A stretch of DNA of 64,000 nucleotides from Ptychodera flava (GCF_041260155.1 NC_091931.1:30035041-30099040); one strand, 5' to 3'. Shown: positions 25,806 through 39,100, counted from the first letter of the stretch. Notes: generated from the letters alone by a model not told the origin. Made by a program: numbers and translations.

Positions 25806-27570
25806 TTGCTCGGCCACATTGTTAAGTCATGAACATACTATTACACGGCCATAGAGATGTACTCTCCTTGGCACAGTGAGATCCAGGCACGTCGACATTC
25901 CGTTTGAGAGGATGGATGAGTGACCAGAAACTCTGTCATAACTAGTTTATATGATTGAGATACAAGACTCTAAAGGGCTTGCAAGCAATTCGTTGAAGTA
26001 ATCGGCCGGTTTGAGTGAGAACAAATTATACGTAAAGAATGAAGTACGGTTAACTAATTAGTCTCTGATATTTCAAACTTCTCATCAACCAAAGATAGGC
26101 AACCGTACCGAAGAGCCAATCGAAAGTCGTAATACCGAAGAATACAATATTAAGGCCCTTACTTCCACAGCAGTGCATCGGGCGTAATTAATGACGTTTC
26201 ATGAATACGATAAATATATCGATTAATTGGTGGCCGATATTTCGGGGTAAACGTTGTTAACGTTTTGAAGAATCGTAATCTTTGATGTCATCACTTCTAC
26301 TTAACTGTAGAAACCCGGTATCAAGAAGGCAGGCCTTTATTGGTAAGGGTCAGGCAGATAACAGCAAACACACTTGAGTTTACGGGGGAGGGGGAATTTG
26401 AGCAAGAAAAAAATAATATGTTTATTTCACAGTTTTCAGGACTTGGGGCAAGGGAAGTATAGATAAAATGAATGCCCAAAATGTAGTCATTTCAGGGTCG
26501 TTTTAGAAAATACTGTTAATTTTAACCGGAAAATCAATCGAATTCCAGTGTAAATGCTTCATATGCCAGCAGAATCTGCCGATAAAATCTGATAAAACTT
26601 TGAATTATTTAAAATATGAGGTTTTGAAACATATTTACAACTGTACCACAGTTGATTATCACCGATACCGGACTATGATTTTAATATATTGGAATACACA
26701 AATGTGACAATGGAGGACAGAGTTATTGATATGGATAAAAATTAACCAGGCAGTCCATATTACAGACGGACAAGGTCTTCTGTATTTATGTAGAAACTGG
26801 ATAGGAGTACGCACTCAAACGCCATTTTGTATATTGCTAATTTACAAAGAAAAACATTAGACGTAGGGAAACTTACAAAAGATAGATGGATGTTTACTGT
26901 AATCAAAGTAAGGTGGAGGATGTTTTTTTATGTTGATTCTATTTAGATATTGTAAGAACTATACAGAATATTATGATACATAGGAATTTGTATGTTAAAT
27001 GCATGAACAAATTTTTTTTATAAAACCTTAGTATCGGTATAGTTCAATAACAGTGTGCCTAAAACGTTCTGCAAATCTCATCTACTGAAATTTTTGGCTT
27101 ATGTTATTCAGATTTATATAACGTTTGTGTTCTCGTAAGATATAGATTTTAGTTTTGTTATATATGCTTAGCTAGAGTGTTCCCCGGTCTGTATAGCTTT
27201 ATTTAGAATTGTATGTTAACGCATTTTACCTTAGTGTTATTTTATCATTCATTTGTCATCCAAATATACATAACAGTTGGATTTAGTTAGTTTATAGCAA
27301 TTTCAAAATGCATTAATTTTTAGAGGGATACGATACTTGTTTTAATACAATGACAACGAGAATACATAAATGTCCTCTTACGAGATATTTCATCATAGTT
27401 ATTGTGGACAATTTTTTGAAAAGTACCTGTCTTTGTTACGTGTTAATTTAGCGATTAACTTGTACATGTATGTTTAGTGGTTTTGTGAGATATAATTATC
27501 TGCAGAATTTTTATCAATGACATTGATCACTTAAAAATAATATTTCATGAAAAATGGCCGACTTTGTCCT
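25806..27570. other. 3' flank of receptor A
   Basis: AT-rich, no exon recognised. It probably includes the 3' UTR. I could not assign a poly(A) signal with confidence. Confidence 0.35.
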
Positions 27571-27882
27571 TTAAAGAAAATTATATCATACCAGTACATT
27601 GATGGTGCAAATACAGCGATCTGATTGGTCGAGACTCGAAAAGAACGATGGTATATTGGCGATATACCATGGCTGGCATACAGCTCGAGCAAAAATCCTT
27701 TTTTTGACGTCACACGCCAGAATTTCAATATACTGTTATGATATAATAGCAATAAATCACACCCAGCGACGGTATACCACGAGATTTTGACCAGTTCATT
27801 CGCTCGTGCATATATGTCGTGAACTGGTCAAAATCTCGTGGTATACCGTCGCTGGGTGTGCTTTATTGCTTAAGTATAGAAC
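27571..27882 (+). repeat. Hairpin MITE-like repeat, copy 2 (best preserved)
   Basis: Same blocks as 281-637. It carries a long hairpin: left arm 27748-27798, right arm 27820-27870, 51 bp each with one mismatch and a 21-nt loop. Confidence 0.85.
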
Positions 27883-28640
27883 ACTACCTTAAAGCCTTAA
27901 AGAAACAGTTTCCTTGATTGCCATTGCATTAAAAGTTAGTATATGACTAAATCTTATTACAGTGTACTTCATAAAGGTCTGTCTCGGTGTGTTTCTCTTT
28001 TGCTTAAGATTAAACATCGTGCGTAATGTATCGGTTTTATAATATTTAGTAAAAAGATTGCTCATTAGATGTGTTGCAATATGTTGTACAGTGCAGCCAA
28101 AATAAACGTAGATTATAGTAAAACTGTAAACTGGCGTACTGGTAAGGAAAGTTATTTACAGTGTATTTTGCTATCATGTGAACAACTTCATATATTACCA
28201 ATTTGCAAGTTGAAATCTAAGCTTGGCAAGTTTTTGTATTGTAAGCTTAAATGTATTAGCTTTACACACAAACGACACTCTGTGCTTGGTAGAATGTAGG
28301 TTTGCCTCCAAAGGGACCCTGGAATTCAATATTTTGAAACATTTGTGTTACACCAAAGCTACTCCCGTTTGCAAAATGCCAATATTACCACATACTGGGT
28401 ACGTCATTTAAAAATCTGAGTCACAGGAAAGTGCTTCATGCTGTATAATTTGACGTGCCAATGGATAAGCGACTTTTATTTTCAGATTGGCTCTATATGT
28501 ATAAAAAACGAAATATTCTTAGATTTGGTAAGTGCAGTTGCACTTAACTAACATACGTTTTACGAGGCGATAAGCTTAGTTCTTATCAAATATGAAATGA
28601 AACCCTATACCATGAATTTTCTGAAAGAAGAAATATAAAG
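27883..28640. other. Intergenic stretch, nothing recognised
   Basis: AT-rich with short open frames only. No homology to other parts of the window was noticed. Confidence 0.3.
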
Positions 28641-29050
28641 TTTTATTCGGTAACAATAGTTTACTGGAAGGATGGAAATGGTGCATATTCTGGGTAGAAA
28701 ACATCGATTTTGGTATGAATGAGAATTTAATTTAAGTCGAAAACTTTTTACTACGTTATGAAATTTATTATCTCATTTGAAACTACAGTAGATGTAGGAA
28801 AACGGCAATTTTGTTTTGAATTTTCTATTCCCTTTTTTTTAATGGCAGAAGTTGATGAAAGTGATTAAAATCATGATAAGCAAAGTTAAACTAACTCTTA
28901 TTCAAAAATTAAGAATTTTATTTCCCAACAAAATCGTCATATTGTTATGTAGTATGTGAAGAACACAATGTGGAAATTTCCCCAGATTTGACTCAGCAAG
29001 AATTTGTTGAAATATTGAAGACGGGAGAAAACGGAAGCCAAGAAACCTGG
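28641..29050 (+). repeat. Duplicated segment, copy 1, ending in a relic receptor exon
   Basis: Blocks AATAGTTTACT, CATGATAAGCAAA, TTGTTATGTAGTAT and TTGACTCAGC match 63571-64000 in order. It looks like a piece of an ancestral receptor locus (intron plus exon) duplicated to two places. Confidence 0.65.
28986..29050 (+). pseudogene. Relic exon of a TNF-receptor-like gene
   Basis: The acceptor context TTCCCCAG is the same as at receptor A exon 6. The next bases, in the same phase, read LTQQEFVEILKTGENGSQET, against the DFVEILDDAE...RKRSQ of exon 6. No flanking cysteine-rich or death-domain exons were found nearby, so this is an isolated remnant. A GT follows at 29051, but in a different phase from exon 6. 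Confidence 0.55.
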
Positions 29051-30349
29051 TGATTAGCATAAATTTGCATTAATTTACTCTTTTTCTCCATCCAACTTAC
29101 GACTGCTTGTCATGTTTAGAGGTTAACCAAACCGATATTTTAATCTCGGGTCAACAATTTAGTCATTGCAAAAGACTCGAAGTTTAAGCAAACTTTCGAT
29201 TAATTGGTTCAATGATAGACAAAGACAAAAGCAGAGTTGACGGTGATGTAATGATACAACAACGTTTGAATTAAGGCTTGCGTTTCACAGATCAATAAAG
29301 CAAGAAACTAGTACTTGACGAAAGTTCAAAATACGTTCAAATAAAAATAAAAGATTTGCAGACAATACGTGTTTAAACGTTTGCTCAGAAGAAACGATTC
29401 CTAGAAATATGCAATGAACTTTATCTGAACACAAAAGACGGAGCATAAAGCTTATTCATTCTCATTTGTTTCTCATTTTCACCCGTGGTATGAACAAAAG
29501 ACCGATGCTACAGACATCGATTACGGAAGCTTCTGCTAAGCAAGCAGAAGATCTAGATCGCAAACTGTCGGTCCCTTTTTTATTTTATAAGTTTATGAGA
29601 TTATTACAGAACATTGACTAGCCGCAAGTGTCACAGTAAAATTGTCGAATCAACAAAATGTATGCGCACTTGTAATAGGTTTATATCAGTAAATTTCTCG
29701 AACGACTGATTTTACCTAGATATGTTCTTATGCTTCCCTTTAGAAAACAGAAAAACATACCAAGTGTTTGTATATTTTCAATTGATCAGTTGTTAGCAAC
29801 AGTGTTTCACTGCAGCAAATGACAAACCGATGGCACACCAGTCAAATACTGTTACTACCAAGAGCCCGTTCTACAATGTAGGCCTATAGTGCAGCCAATT
29901 AAGCTGTTCACACAATTCTTTACATTCGAGTGTTAAATCGGCGTGCAAGCGTAGAGGTAATCGGTGGTCGTATTTGAGAAAGTGGGAAACACATGCAGTT
30001 ACAGGTACTTATCTAATCAGTGTTTTGGAAAAGAAGAAATGTAATGTCAATTGGGTAGTGGAAGGGCTTATATACGAGCAGCGTATACTTGTACGAGTAC
30101 GGTATTTCAGAAAGCCTCCCATGTACATGAGTGGCGAAGTGTCCTTCGCCACTTGTACGGACTGTTTGTACAACAGAAAAAAGACAAGTGTATGCTATGG
30201 ATTACGTGCAACCCCCTGTTAATATGTGAAGCCTGTCCCACCTAAGTACAAAGGTAACACGTCTCTTTAATGATACTACAAACAGCATATCATGGTATGA
30301 TCAAAGTCGCAAGTGGTAACTTATCTTTTAAAGACAGCTTGTATGGTAC
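29051..30349. other. Intergenic stretch, mostly unassigned
   Basis: AT-rich. A short hairpin, GTGGCGAAGTGTCCTTCGCCAC, lies near 30131. No exon was supported. Confidence 0.3.
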
Positions 30350-31050
30350 CAGTGATCTCATACCAAGCCCAATTCAACTTTGGATCCTGCCCCACCCAAG
30401 TACAAAAGCCTCTCAACGAGATATAATTAATTGCATAAAGTGGTATGGAAAAACAGCTCAAGGGTCTTTAACCCAGTAATACAAACAACTTGTTGTTCAA
30501 TGTTCAATGAAAAACATATCACCCAGAGGAGATGCCTACTTGAATGGCTTTAGAAAGCAATACTTGCAGATAATTGAGAGCTTATTGCCTACTTGAGGCA
30601 CAGTACAGTTCCTTGATAGTACAGAATTAGCCAATGCAATTGACATACAAATGCCAGGAAACGTCATTGCAATATGTAAAATTCTCAAAACTATCTCTAA
30701 AGATTCACAAAAAGAATTTAATTTGGAAAATCTGCTATACTCTTACGTCACAGTGCTGGATTTCAATATAAATGTACAATGACACGCTTTACAAATGAAA
30801 AGGCTGTAAAATGCATACTTGGTATTTTTTTCTGTGCCTTTGATAAACATAGCATCGAATAACTCCATTCCCTGGTCAGCTACCAACTTGCTACGTTATA
30901 CAACAGTTATACTTTTGCGGAGAAAAGTTTAAGTAATCAATGCTGTAAGTAAATAATGTTTCAGTCATACATTGTACTTCTCCCAAGGCCGATATTTCTC
31001 ATACAGAATTATTTGCAGCAGAAAGTCGAAAATTATACATTACATTTCTC
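30350..31050 (+). repeat. Diverged dispersed repeat, copy 2
   Basis: In-order matches to 7930-8640: GTGATCTCATACCAAG, CCTGCCCCACCCAAGTACAA, GAGGAGATGCCTACT, ATTAGCCAA and a GGATTTCAATATAAATGTAC segment. Confidence 0.5.
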
Positions 31051-31610
31051 TGCAAGGTATAACCTACATACGTAAAATGGGAATACAATTTTTCTTACAG
31101 AATTTATTGTACACGCACTCTGTCCTATAACATAAGGCCAAAACAAAATATATGTGCCGTTCCGATTACCCGACCTACTTCAATTTTATCCCCCCGACCC
31201 TAGACTTTTTAGAGCTTCCTATATAAGTGGAGTGTGTTTTGCTCAGGGACAAGTAGTTTAAATACATAGATTGTTTTCGTACGAACAAACATGTTAAAGG
31301 CAATTGCAGGCCAGACCAACTCTGTGGTGTTTATTGTATATGTCATTGTGAAAGACTTTTGTGAGGGAGCTAGGGCTGGTACACCTCATATAACTCGCCA
31401 TTTTAATCGAGGGGAAGGCTAGTATCGTAAACAATATTTATATTAGTATAACGGGAAGGTGCCAGTATTTTTCAAGTATCGGATTTTGAAAAGCACAGGC
31501 AATCAGGCTATTAAGTAGGTCTGGATCCTTACAATGACAAAGTCGATAGATAAAGCAAACAGTATAATGCTAAAACAATTCTCATTCACAATTATTTCAT
31601 AGTCATTTAA

Positions 31611-32853
31611 GGCCATCGTCTGGGCTAATGTCGGTCAAAATGCTCAAAAATCAAATTTTATTTTTTCCCTTCATTGTCACCCTCGACATGTATACTTTCA
31701 AATAAGCTATATCATTCTTCAAAAAATATTAACTAAAATCGAGAAAATCGCGTTTTTTCCCACTGACCCCTGGTCAAATATTATTTAGTCTAATTATATA
31801 TTCAAAACAGGTAAATCGCTATTTTTGGTTGCCTAAAAACTTTGTTGAGTTATGGCATCATGTATGAAGTAGTGACTATTTGCTTGCTTATTGAAGCAGC
31901 TTTTTCAGAGGTAAAAATATATGGCGTTGTGGAAATTGTGAGTTTGAGACTAATTGCAGTCTAAAAAAGCCAGATCAATGAGTAATCGGGAAGAAATTTG
32001 CAACAAATGACTCTGTTTTATATTTTGTGTGGATATTACTGTAAGGCATATGAAGATTTTCATTCAGGTATAGCAATTAAACCAGAAAACAAACCATATT
32101 AGACGTTATGGTGTCCATATACATAACAAGTAAAGAATCTCACATGAATTTCATTATCATGCTGATTATAAATCAATGTTTTTTTGATAATTAACAGTTC
32201 ATTTTTCACTTAGAAAGCAATTACAACCAGGCTTTTGTAAATAGAATTCTAGCTGACAATTTAAGCTTGTCGAATACCCTATTTTGAGGTCTTTAACTTT
32301 GCACGAAGTATGATTATCACCTTTATGTTGTAAACATTTCAATCCAATACTCCTAACAATTGTGTTTTTGTACTGCATTCGTTTCTTGTGGCAGTAATAA
32401 CTCTTGAAAGAATGGTTGGAATGCAATGAAAATCAGCTAACATATGTGAAATTAAATACTTTACAAAATAAACCTCAAAAAACAAGGTCATCCAATCATG
32501 TCATAGTAGAAACTTGACGGAAAGTTGTGAAATTTATTATTTTTCAATCTTACCGAGATGACTATGATTTAATTTATATTGACATCTTATACAGTCATAG
32601 ATTTAGGTTCATATTGTAATACATATACATCTGAATGCTACAGAAAAAATTCGGTTGTTGTATGACTTTTCGTTCAATAGATATCTTTGCCACAAATTTC
32701 CTCATATTTTTAACCCTGAAATTGTAGCCATGCCAACCGAATATCCGGTTTTCCCCCTGCACTGCATTTTACCATCTACTGCAACAAAAGATGACAAAAT
32801 CTGAAAACAAGGTACTACACGGTTAGTGTTTTAAAATAGCCCAGACAATAGCC
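31611..32853 (+). mobile_element. 1.24-kb TIR element flanked by TTAA
   Basis: Left end GGCCATCGTCTGGGCTA and right end TAGCCCAGACAATAGCC are inverted repeats (about 15 of 17 match) with TTAA directly outside each (31607-31610, 32854-32857). TTAA flanks suggest piggyBac-type targeting; a TA duplication with slightly longer TIRs is the alternative. No transposase frame was seen, so it is non-autonomous or decayed. Confidence 0.65.
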
Positions 32854-34021
32854 TTAACCTATTTGTTCTATATTTCACCACTTACATAATTTATTAGGAT
32901 CAGTTTGCGTCATGAATCAATTTAGTATTCTTCTTTGTAAGCACGTATAAGCACAGGCTGACGATTAAATACACGGTATCAACAACTGCAATCTCAGCTA
33001 AAAAATCATATTTTTGACTGTTTTACAGATCACACCACACAGTCTAAAGGTTGCTTTTAGTAGAGGCAACACCTTTTAAATTGATCAGTTGCCAGTTAAT
33101 CAGTCGATTGAGGCAACGCCTGGTAAATCCACAAGTTTCATCCGTCCATTGATAGAATGTCTTTTAACTTATTGAATAGTTTATGTCTCACATTCACAAA
33201 ATTTTTACTATGATCCCTTTAGTAGATACGCCCGTTGTATTGTCACACCAAAGTACTGAAATGTGCCAGTGTCCTACTTTCCTTTGTCAGGCTCGTTCAC
33301 TAAAATTCAAACATAAGAGCTGTTTTAATGAATGACCATTACAACAGGAACATTTGAGGGTTATACTGTGTAACAAATCTCGACGAACGGAAGATTGCTT
33401 TCGTGTTTTCGAGTGCTAATGCACTCGATTGCGCGGAAAGCATAGGATCAAACATTTCATCGTTGATTGGGTCACAGTTCATTCACTTGTTTCTTTGATG
33501 ACAAAATCACGCTGTTGTGCACTCATCTCAGAAGACCTTGCAGCGCGTTAGGGAAAGTAATACCTTTGACTTTGAGATTGTACTCACCCATTCAATTCTC
33601 GACACCGTCTGCTAAACGAAAAAAGATATCACAGATGAATAAATTGACCAACGACGCGTATCTTCGTAAGGTCGATACAGGTCAGGTCAACAAATTACGT
33701 ACAACAACTGCTATCATGTACTGTACACGCCCAAGAGATGTCAAGAGATATAGGCTAATGATATGGTTATAATGGTAGGTAAAAATTGATGTGAACTCTG
33801 TACTTCTGAATGTAATCTTTTCACGTGTAAAACACGGAGGGACATCGTAATACATTTTGCAGCTACATATTTGTATTTGTTACATTACGTAACTCTACAC
33901 TTCCAAAGGTGATTTCAAAAATATTGCGAAGTTTCTTATCGTATATGGGTAATCATATATTTATATGTATCCCGAAGGTCGAAGCTCTATCCACTGTGAA
34001 AACTTTGCAAAAGCCCATTTA
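32854..34021. other. Intergenic stretch
   Basis: Nothing beyond a short hairpin CGAGTGCTAATGCACTCG near 33410. An open frame around 33467-33772 has no splice sites or domain that I would trust. Confidence 0.3.
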
Positions 34022-35058
34022 GGCCAGAGAAAAAAAATCTTGTTCATCGGATTTTTTGGACCAAGTCCCAGGAGCGGCGAGCGAAAATTTTTTTTTTTTT
34101 TTATTTTTTTAGGCCGAAGGTAAAATTAAACGCGGTGGCATTTTTGCACAGATGCAGACAAGGCAAGATAATTGTTTCCCTTTTTACCAGAAATATCTCA
34201 GACAAGAAACACTGATGCTGGTAACTGAATTCAATACTATATTTCCCAACAATAACAGGCCATTACATTCACAGTTAAACAACATATTCTGAGCATTTCA
34301 ACATTCTCTCAGATAAAACTGAAATGTACAGCAAATCACTGAAATTCAACAATTCAGTATTGTCCTTTAATATTGTCCTGGTGGGACCTAGCATCTGAGT
34401 TTTTTTCATTTTACTTTGGCCCCATGTTTTGGCCTCTTTACCACTGTCTATATATACACATTTTACATAATGGTCTAACAACACTGTACTGTGATCGGAG
34501 TGAAGTTATATAGTCATCATTCAGATCGTACTTTAACATCGACGCAACCATGTGTTTTGTCATTGCCGTAAATTTTTATACTTTCGATGCAATTTTCATT
34601 CAATCGGATGCACCGTCCATCTGCTGTCACGATCTTGTTGAACAAATCGCCGAACGTAATATCAGGACAAACACTGCACTGAATAGCATCTCTGGAACTA
34701 ACTGTTGGCCATCACGTCGAATGTTGGCGATCAAATTAATACTCATGTGACATGTACTAACCTTTACAAAACGAGCAAATTTCTGGCCAAATCGACCCAC
34801 TTTGCGTCGTGATTCGCCAAATTCAGACGTAACAACAACGTGTTGGCGGTCAACTAAGTCCGAACACGAATGAAGTTTCATTCAGAATCCCGTGCCCGCG
34901 AAAACCCGACACAGTGTAGGGCGCCACCAGCGGCAGTACTAAAACTATTTGTAATGCGGAAGTAAGAATTTGCCTCGATCAAAAAAAAAAAAAAAAATCC
35001 AAATATGCCAAAGTAGAAGCGGCGATTCCGATGAACAATTTATTTTTTCTTCCTGGCC
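34022..35058. mobile_element. 1037-bp TIR element with TTA target duplication, carrying gene exons in antisense
   Basis: Left end GGCCAGAGAAAAAAAATCTT and right end ATTTATTTTTTCTTCCTGGCC are imperfect inverted repeats of about 30 bp including TTGTTCATCGGA / TCCGATGAACAA. TTA lies outside both ends (34019-34021, 35059-35061). The interior holds three consecutive minus-strand exons and a CpG-bearing promoter-like segment instead of a transposase. This is what a gene-capturing (Pack-TIR) element would look like. Confidence 0.7.
34442..34881 (-). CDS. Captured 5' exons of a C4 zinc-binding-type protein gene (partial)
   Basis: Minus-strand exons 34881-34762, 34678-34532 and 34488-34442 have GT-AG borders (GTTAGT, GTACGA, GTAAAG donors) and compatible phases 0, 0, 2. 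They give 104 codons plus two bases. Exon 2 starts CSVCPDITFGDLFNKIVTAD and exon 3 has RPLCKMC, so two C-x2-C pairs are separated by about 52 residues. This resembles the spacing of ZAD-type or other treble-clef modules at the start of zinc-finger proteins, which is an inference. The ATG has a charged, basic N-terminus and no signal peptide. An ACTTCCG (ETS-like) motif lies on the minus strand about 80 bp upstream. No downstream zinc-finger exons follow, so it is a fragment and may be silent. Confidence 0.5.
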
Positions 35059-36182
35059 TTAGAAGTTTTTCATAGCTTATGTTTCGCAGTTGGCAACTAT
35101 TCAAGCGATACTTGTGCGATTCAAATACACTACTATAGGCGTGGTCGAGGGGCAGGGATTCTATCAGCTAAATAACACTGTTGTTATAGACAGCACACTA
35201 AGATCTGCTACTAATATCAGTGGGGAAATCCAAGACTTAAACACAAACTTTAATCCTATTAGATGTTTTGTCAAAGAATAGAACCATTAGTCGTATATGA
35301 CCACGTAGCCGTGACATCATTAATCTTTACACACAACTGTGGACACATAACTCCACACGAACGATTTGGCGGACAACACTTTAACTACCTGTGTTTCAGA
35401 GAGGAACGCGTTCAAAGTAAGTTTGACGTTGAAAAGGCACGCATATTGCATACTTTGTAACCATCGGGAAAAAAGGGTAAGTGGTCAATTATAATATGAT
35501 GAAGTCTTTGCTATTACGCACAAAGCTTTCAAAACTGTGCAATCTGCACAAAGTTAAATCTTGCCGGGAGACAACCAAAAATTCAATCGTTGAGTTGCGA
35601 GATATGGCTGGTTGATTGTTGGGCGTAATGCGTAAAGTGGAGGGAGATAAAATTACAAACACTATGCACGAGTTTTCTTTGAACTTTAAAAGCAGACCTT
35701 CTAGGCAAATTTCAAACATTGATCTTTATGATTTTACATTTAATCTCCTCGGCTAAGATTAAATTGGGATAAATTACCAATTACTTCATTTATTCGAACC
35801 ATTGAGCCTAATCTTTGATATTCTGTTTTACAGGATCCCACCCCAAGAACAAAAAAAAATTCTCCTTGTAAAACAAGCTGACATCATCGCACAATAATAG
35901 TTTTACTTTGATGTTCACAATCATCATGATGTAGGTGTCGAGGCGATTGATCGCAGTTATTTCGTTGATGGTTTCGGTGAAGTTCGCTTCGGGAAAATTT
36001 CAGGTGAGGCCTTTATAAGAGACTATCAGTAAGTCTAGAGGTATTTTTTGTTACACTGATACACGAAGAAAAATATTACTTCTGATATTAACATGATTCC
36101 AGCTTAAACTGTTCTTTAAGACTGAGATCATTGAGTTGCTTGCAGTTTAGGATCATAGAGCGTTGAGGTTATCATTCTACAG
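35059..36182. other. 5' flank of receptor B; signal-peptide exon not found
   Basis: Receptor B exon 2 needs an upstream exon ending in phase 2. No such exon with a hydrophobic leader was recognised here. Short open stretches at 35090-35281 and 35263-35460 lack support. Confidence 0.35.
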
Positions 36183-39100
36183 TCCTATGGAAACCAGCAA
36201 TAAATGTTCCGACCTGGACAATCACTTCAAATGGTATTATGGTGAAGAAAAAGGGTGCAAAAAGTGTCCAGAATGCAACCCCGGATTTCAGCCGAGTCAG
36301 GTTGGTATCACGACTATTTAAATGTTTCTGAGTTGTTGACCGTGGCCTATTTTATTGGCTTTAACGTTGTCCATTTATCCTTGCTTAACCAAATTGGACA
36401 AGAAGTTCACCAAGCCACTGTCCATTATTATAAAATAAATGTGATTAGCCGTATGAAAGTGAAATAAAACGGGGGATTAAGTAGAATGTGAAGAAAATTC
36501 GGACAAATTCTTCATACAAACATGAGGGAAATAAACTTAGGTATGGTTTTCAGCCAGTCGGAAATTGGACTGTTATACTTTTCAGTTGAAAATTTTGTGG
36601 ATGGCTTTTCTTTCTCTCAAATTTCACCCGTTATAGTGTTCACATAATAGTTGACCGACAGTCTCGCTAATATAGCGACCTGAAAAATCACGACATGCGA
36701 GTATTCCATCATATCGATGTATCGTACGATGTAAGCGTCAATCATTTACGTGAAGGTGGCGCGATATGTCTCAAACAAATATTTACATCTTATGGAATGA
36801 ATGAATGAATTAACCACATACCAATGTTACTAACTATCCTTACCACTCCAACCAAACTAAAATTTCTAATCGAAAAATGAACGCCCTCTGCGGTTGAAAC
36901 TGTATAGACGTAGCTCCTGATATAGGTCTTACGCCCAGCCACTATAGTGGCTAAGTACGAAGTACATAAACATGGGCACGAAGTTTATTGTACTTGTACA
37001 AGCCAAGAGAGCTTTCAGTCATCCGTGACTTCTTTGCCTAAAACATCGACGGAGCCAGTGTAGAATATGTACGAAGTCAACGCATAATCTTTTGCCCAGC
37101 GGAACATTCGAGATTTACTGTCATAAGTGCAGCAAATGCCTCAAAATGACACACCTAAAGCTACTGTCGACAATCTACTTGTCATGAGTTGTTATGGCTA
37201 AGCTGGGTCATAGACCCTAAAAATATCTAGGTTCGGCAGGCAAATTCTTTTCATAACCGTATCAAATAAATGACCCCTGCAAAAAATATGCTCCCCCCTC
37301 CTTTAAAGGTACGGAAGCAGCAACTTATCTGCTTCATGTATAAAACCTTTCACACTTTCAAGTCCCAACTGTTTGCTTATCTCGCTCCACTATTCGAAAA
37401 CTGCTTTATCTGATGCTCCCTTCTAACTCAAAGGAGGATTGTCCAGACTGCACAACTTCAAAACCGAGACTAGCAATACATTAGGCTAATCATAACTTAA
37501 ACTTCAATGGACTAACTGAGTGCTCTTCTTCCTTTGTGCGTCCGAGTCGGAATAGCTTAATATCTAGTATTGAAAACTCATTTGAAATGTTCATGCTCTT
37601 TGTATCCCTGTGAACATTTACTGAAAACCATCGCATTTTCCTTCTTGTTCCAGGAGTGTGGGCATGGGACTGGGAAAGGAACGGTGTGTGAAAATTGTCC
37701 AGCCGGAACGTACTCCGACAGTTTTGGTTATTCTCCATGCAGACCATGCTCGGTTGTCTGTGATAATGCTATCAACTACACCGACTGCACGCCTTTCAGC
37801 GATAGAGAATGTGGTCCATGCAAGCCAATGTGAGTATACAAGGTATCATAATAGAGACAACCAGATAACTGGTTTGAGAATTTACAATCAAACAGATGTG
37901 TTATTACAGAAGAATTTTACACAAAATCAAAAGTTTGAGGGGGAAAGTAAAATCTGCTCGAAACTGCCCTGCTGTAATGAATTGAAATGTTGGCACTGCC
38001 GCCAACAAAATTTTGCCTCATCCCGCCAACAGGTCGCGTCTCCTTGCTTGCTCATATGAGAAAATTGCCTACCAAGAAATTGTTTTCGAACACAAACTTA
38101 TGCGACAAAGAGAGGCCATGATAGAGACACAGTGATACCAATTCTTGAAAATTTGAAACGAAAATTATCTATATCTGCAACCATCTTATACATTGAGGGT
38201 GCAATAAGGTGTCGTTATAGGGGGCGCTAGACTCAATTTAAAACACTCCGAGCAACGCTAGACATAAGAGCTATTTCCCTGAAATTGACTATGGTTTCAC
38301 ATAGACAACCCAGTAGTCTGTGAGAAATTTTACAGTCCAATACAAAATGAATGTCAATGAAGGCACAACATCCAGGGCGGAAACATGCGAAAGATGCGAC
38401 CAATGCAGAAGATTAATAGTACTCGGACCAAAGGTGTCCCAATCTCTTTGTTCACCGTTAATTTCTTTGTTCACCTGTTTCACAAACTTGTTTTTCTGAA
38501 AATATACGCTTATTTTTAAATTTACATCCTACACGTCTCTTTGACCCGGTACTGCTCGTAATTTCCTCGCCTACCTAGGCCCAGTATTGTCATGAGTTTT
38601 AAAAAATTCTCCTGTAATTCACTGTTTCACCTATAAGTATCATTGTGTTTCTGCGGCCCTTAATGAAAGCTCAGACCCACAAAACAGTGTTTTATGATGG
38701 TTTTGTGGGTCTGAGATGAAGGTCGTCCGTGTACACAGACGTGTTAGGAAAAATAAACAGTGTATTTGTAAATAGCAGTGAGACTTGTAGGCCAGAGAAT
38801 GCAATTTTGTATGGGCCTACATATAATCAGCATGGTCAGTCAAATTATGCTTCATCCACTGGAAAATCAGACGTCCAGAATTCACATATCTAAGGGTATC
38901 TTTTGAAGGCAAACTCACACCCTTTAAATAGATCCTAATTTTTTGCCGTTTCACCCACAGCATACATCTTCAAGAGTTTCATTGGGAAAGGGTTTGTGAT
39001 CTTGCTAATAAGTATACGCGCACTAGCATTCGGTAAATCACTTATCATTGCTAGGTATTTCAAGGATATGTATGGGAATTGTGAATATTGTGGTAATTAT

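Noticed and set aside
35901-36003. Open stretch with AG before and GTGAGG after, reading VEAIDRSYFVDGFGEVRFGK; possible 5' exon of receptor B
   Set aside because: It has no ATG or hydrophobic leader, and it ends in phase 1 while receptor B exon 2 needs phase 2. No partner exon was found.
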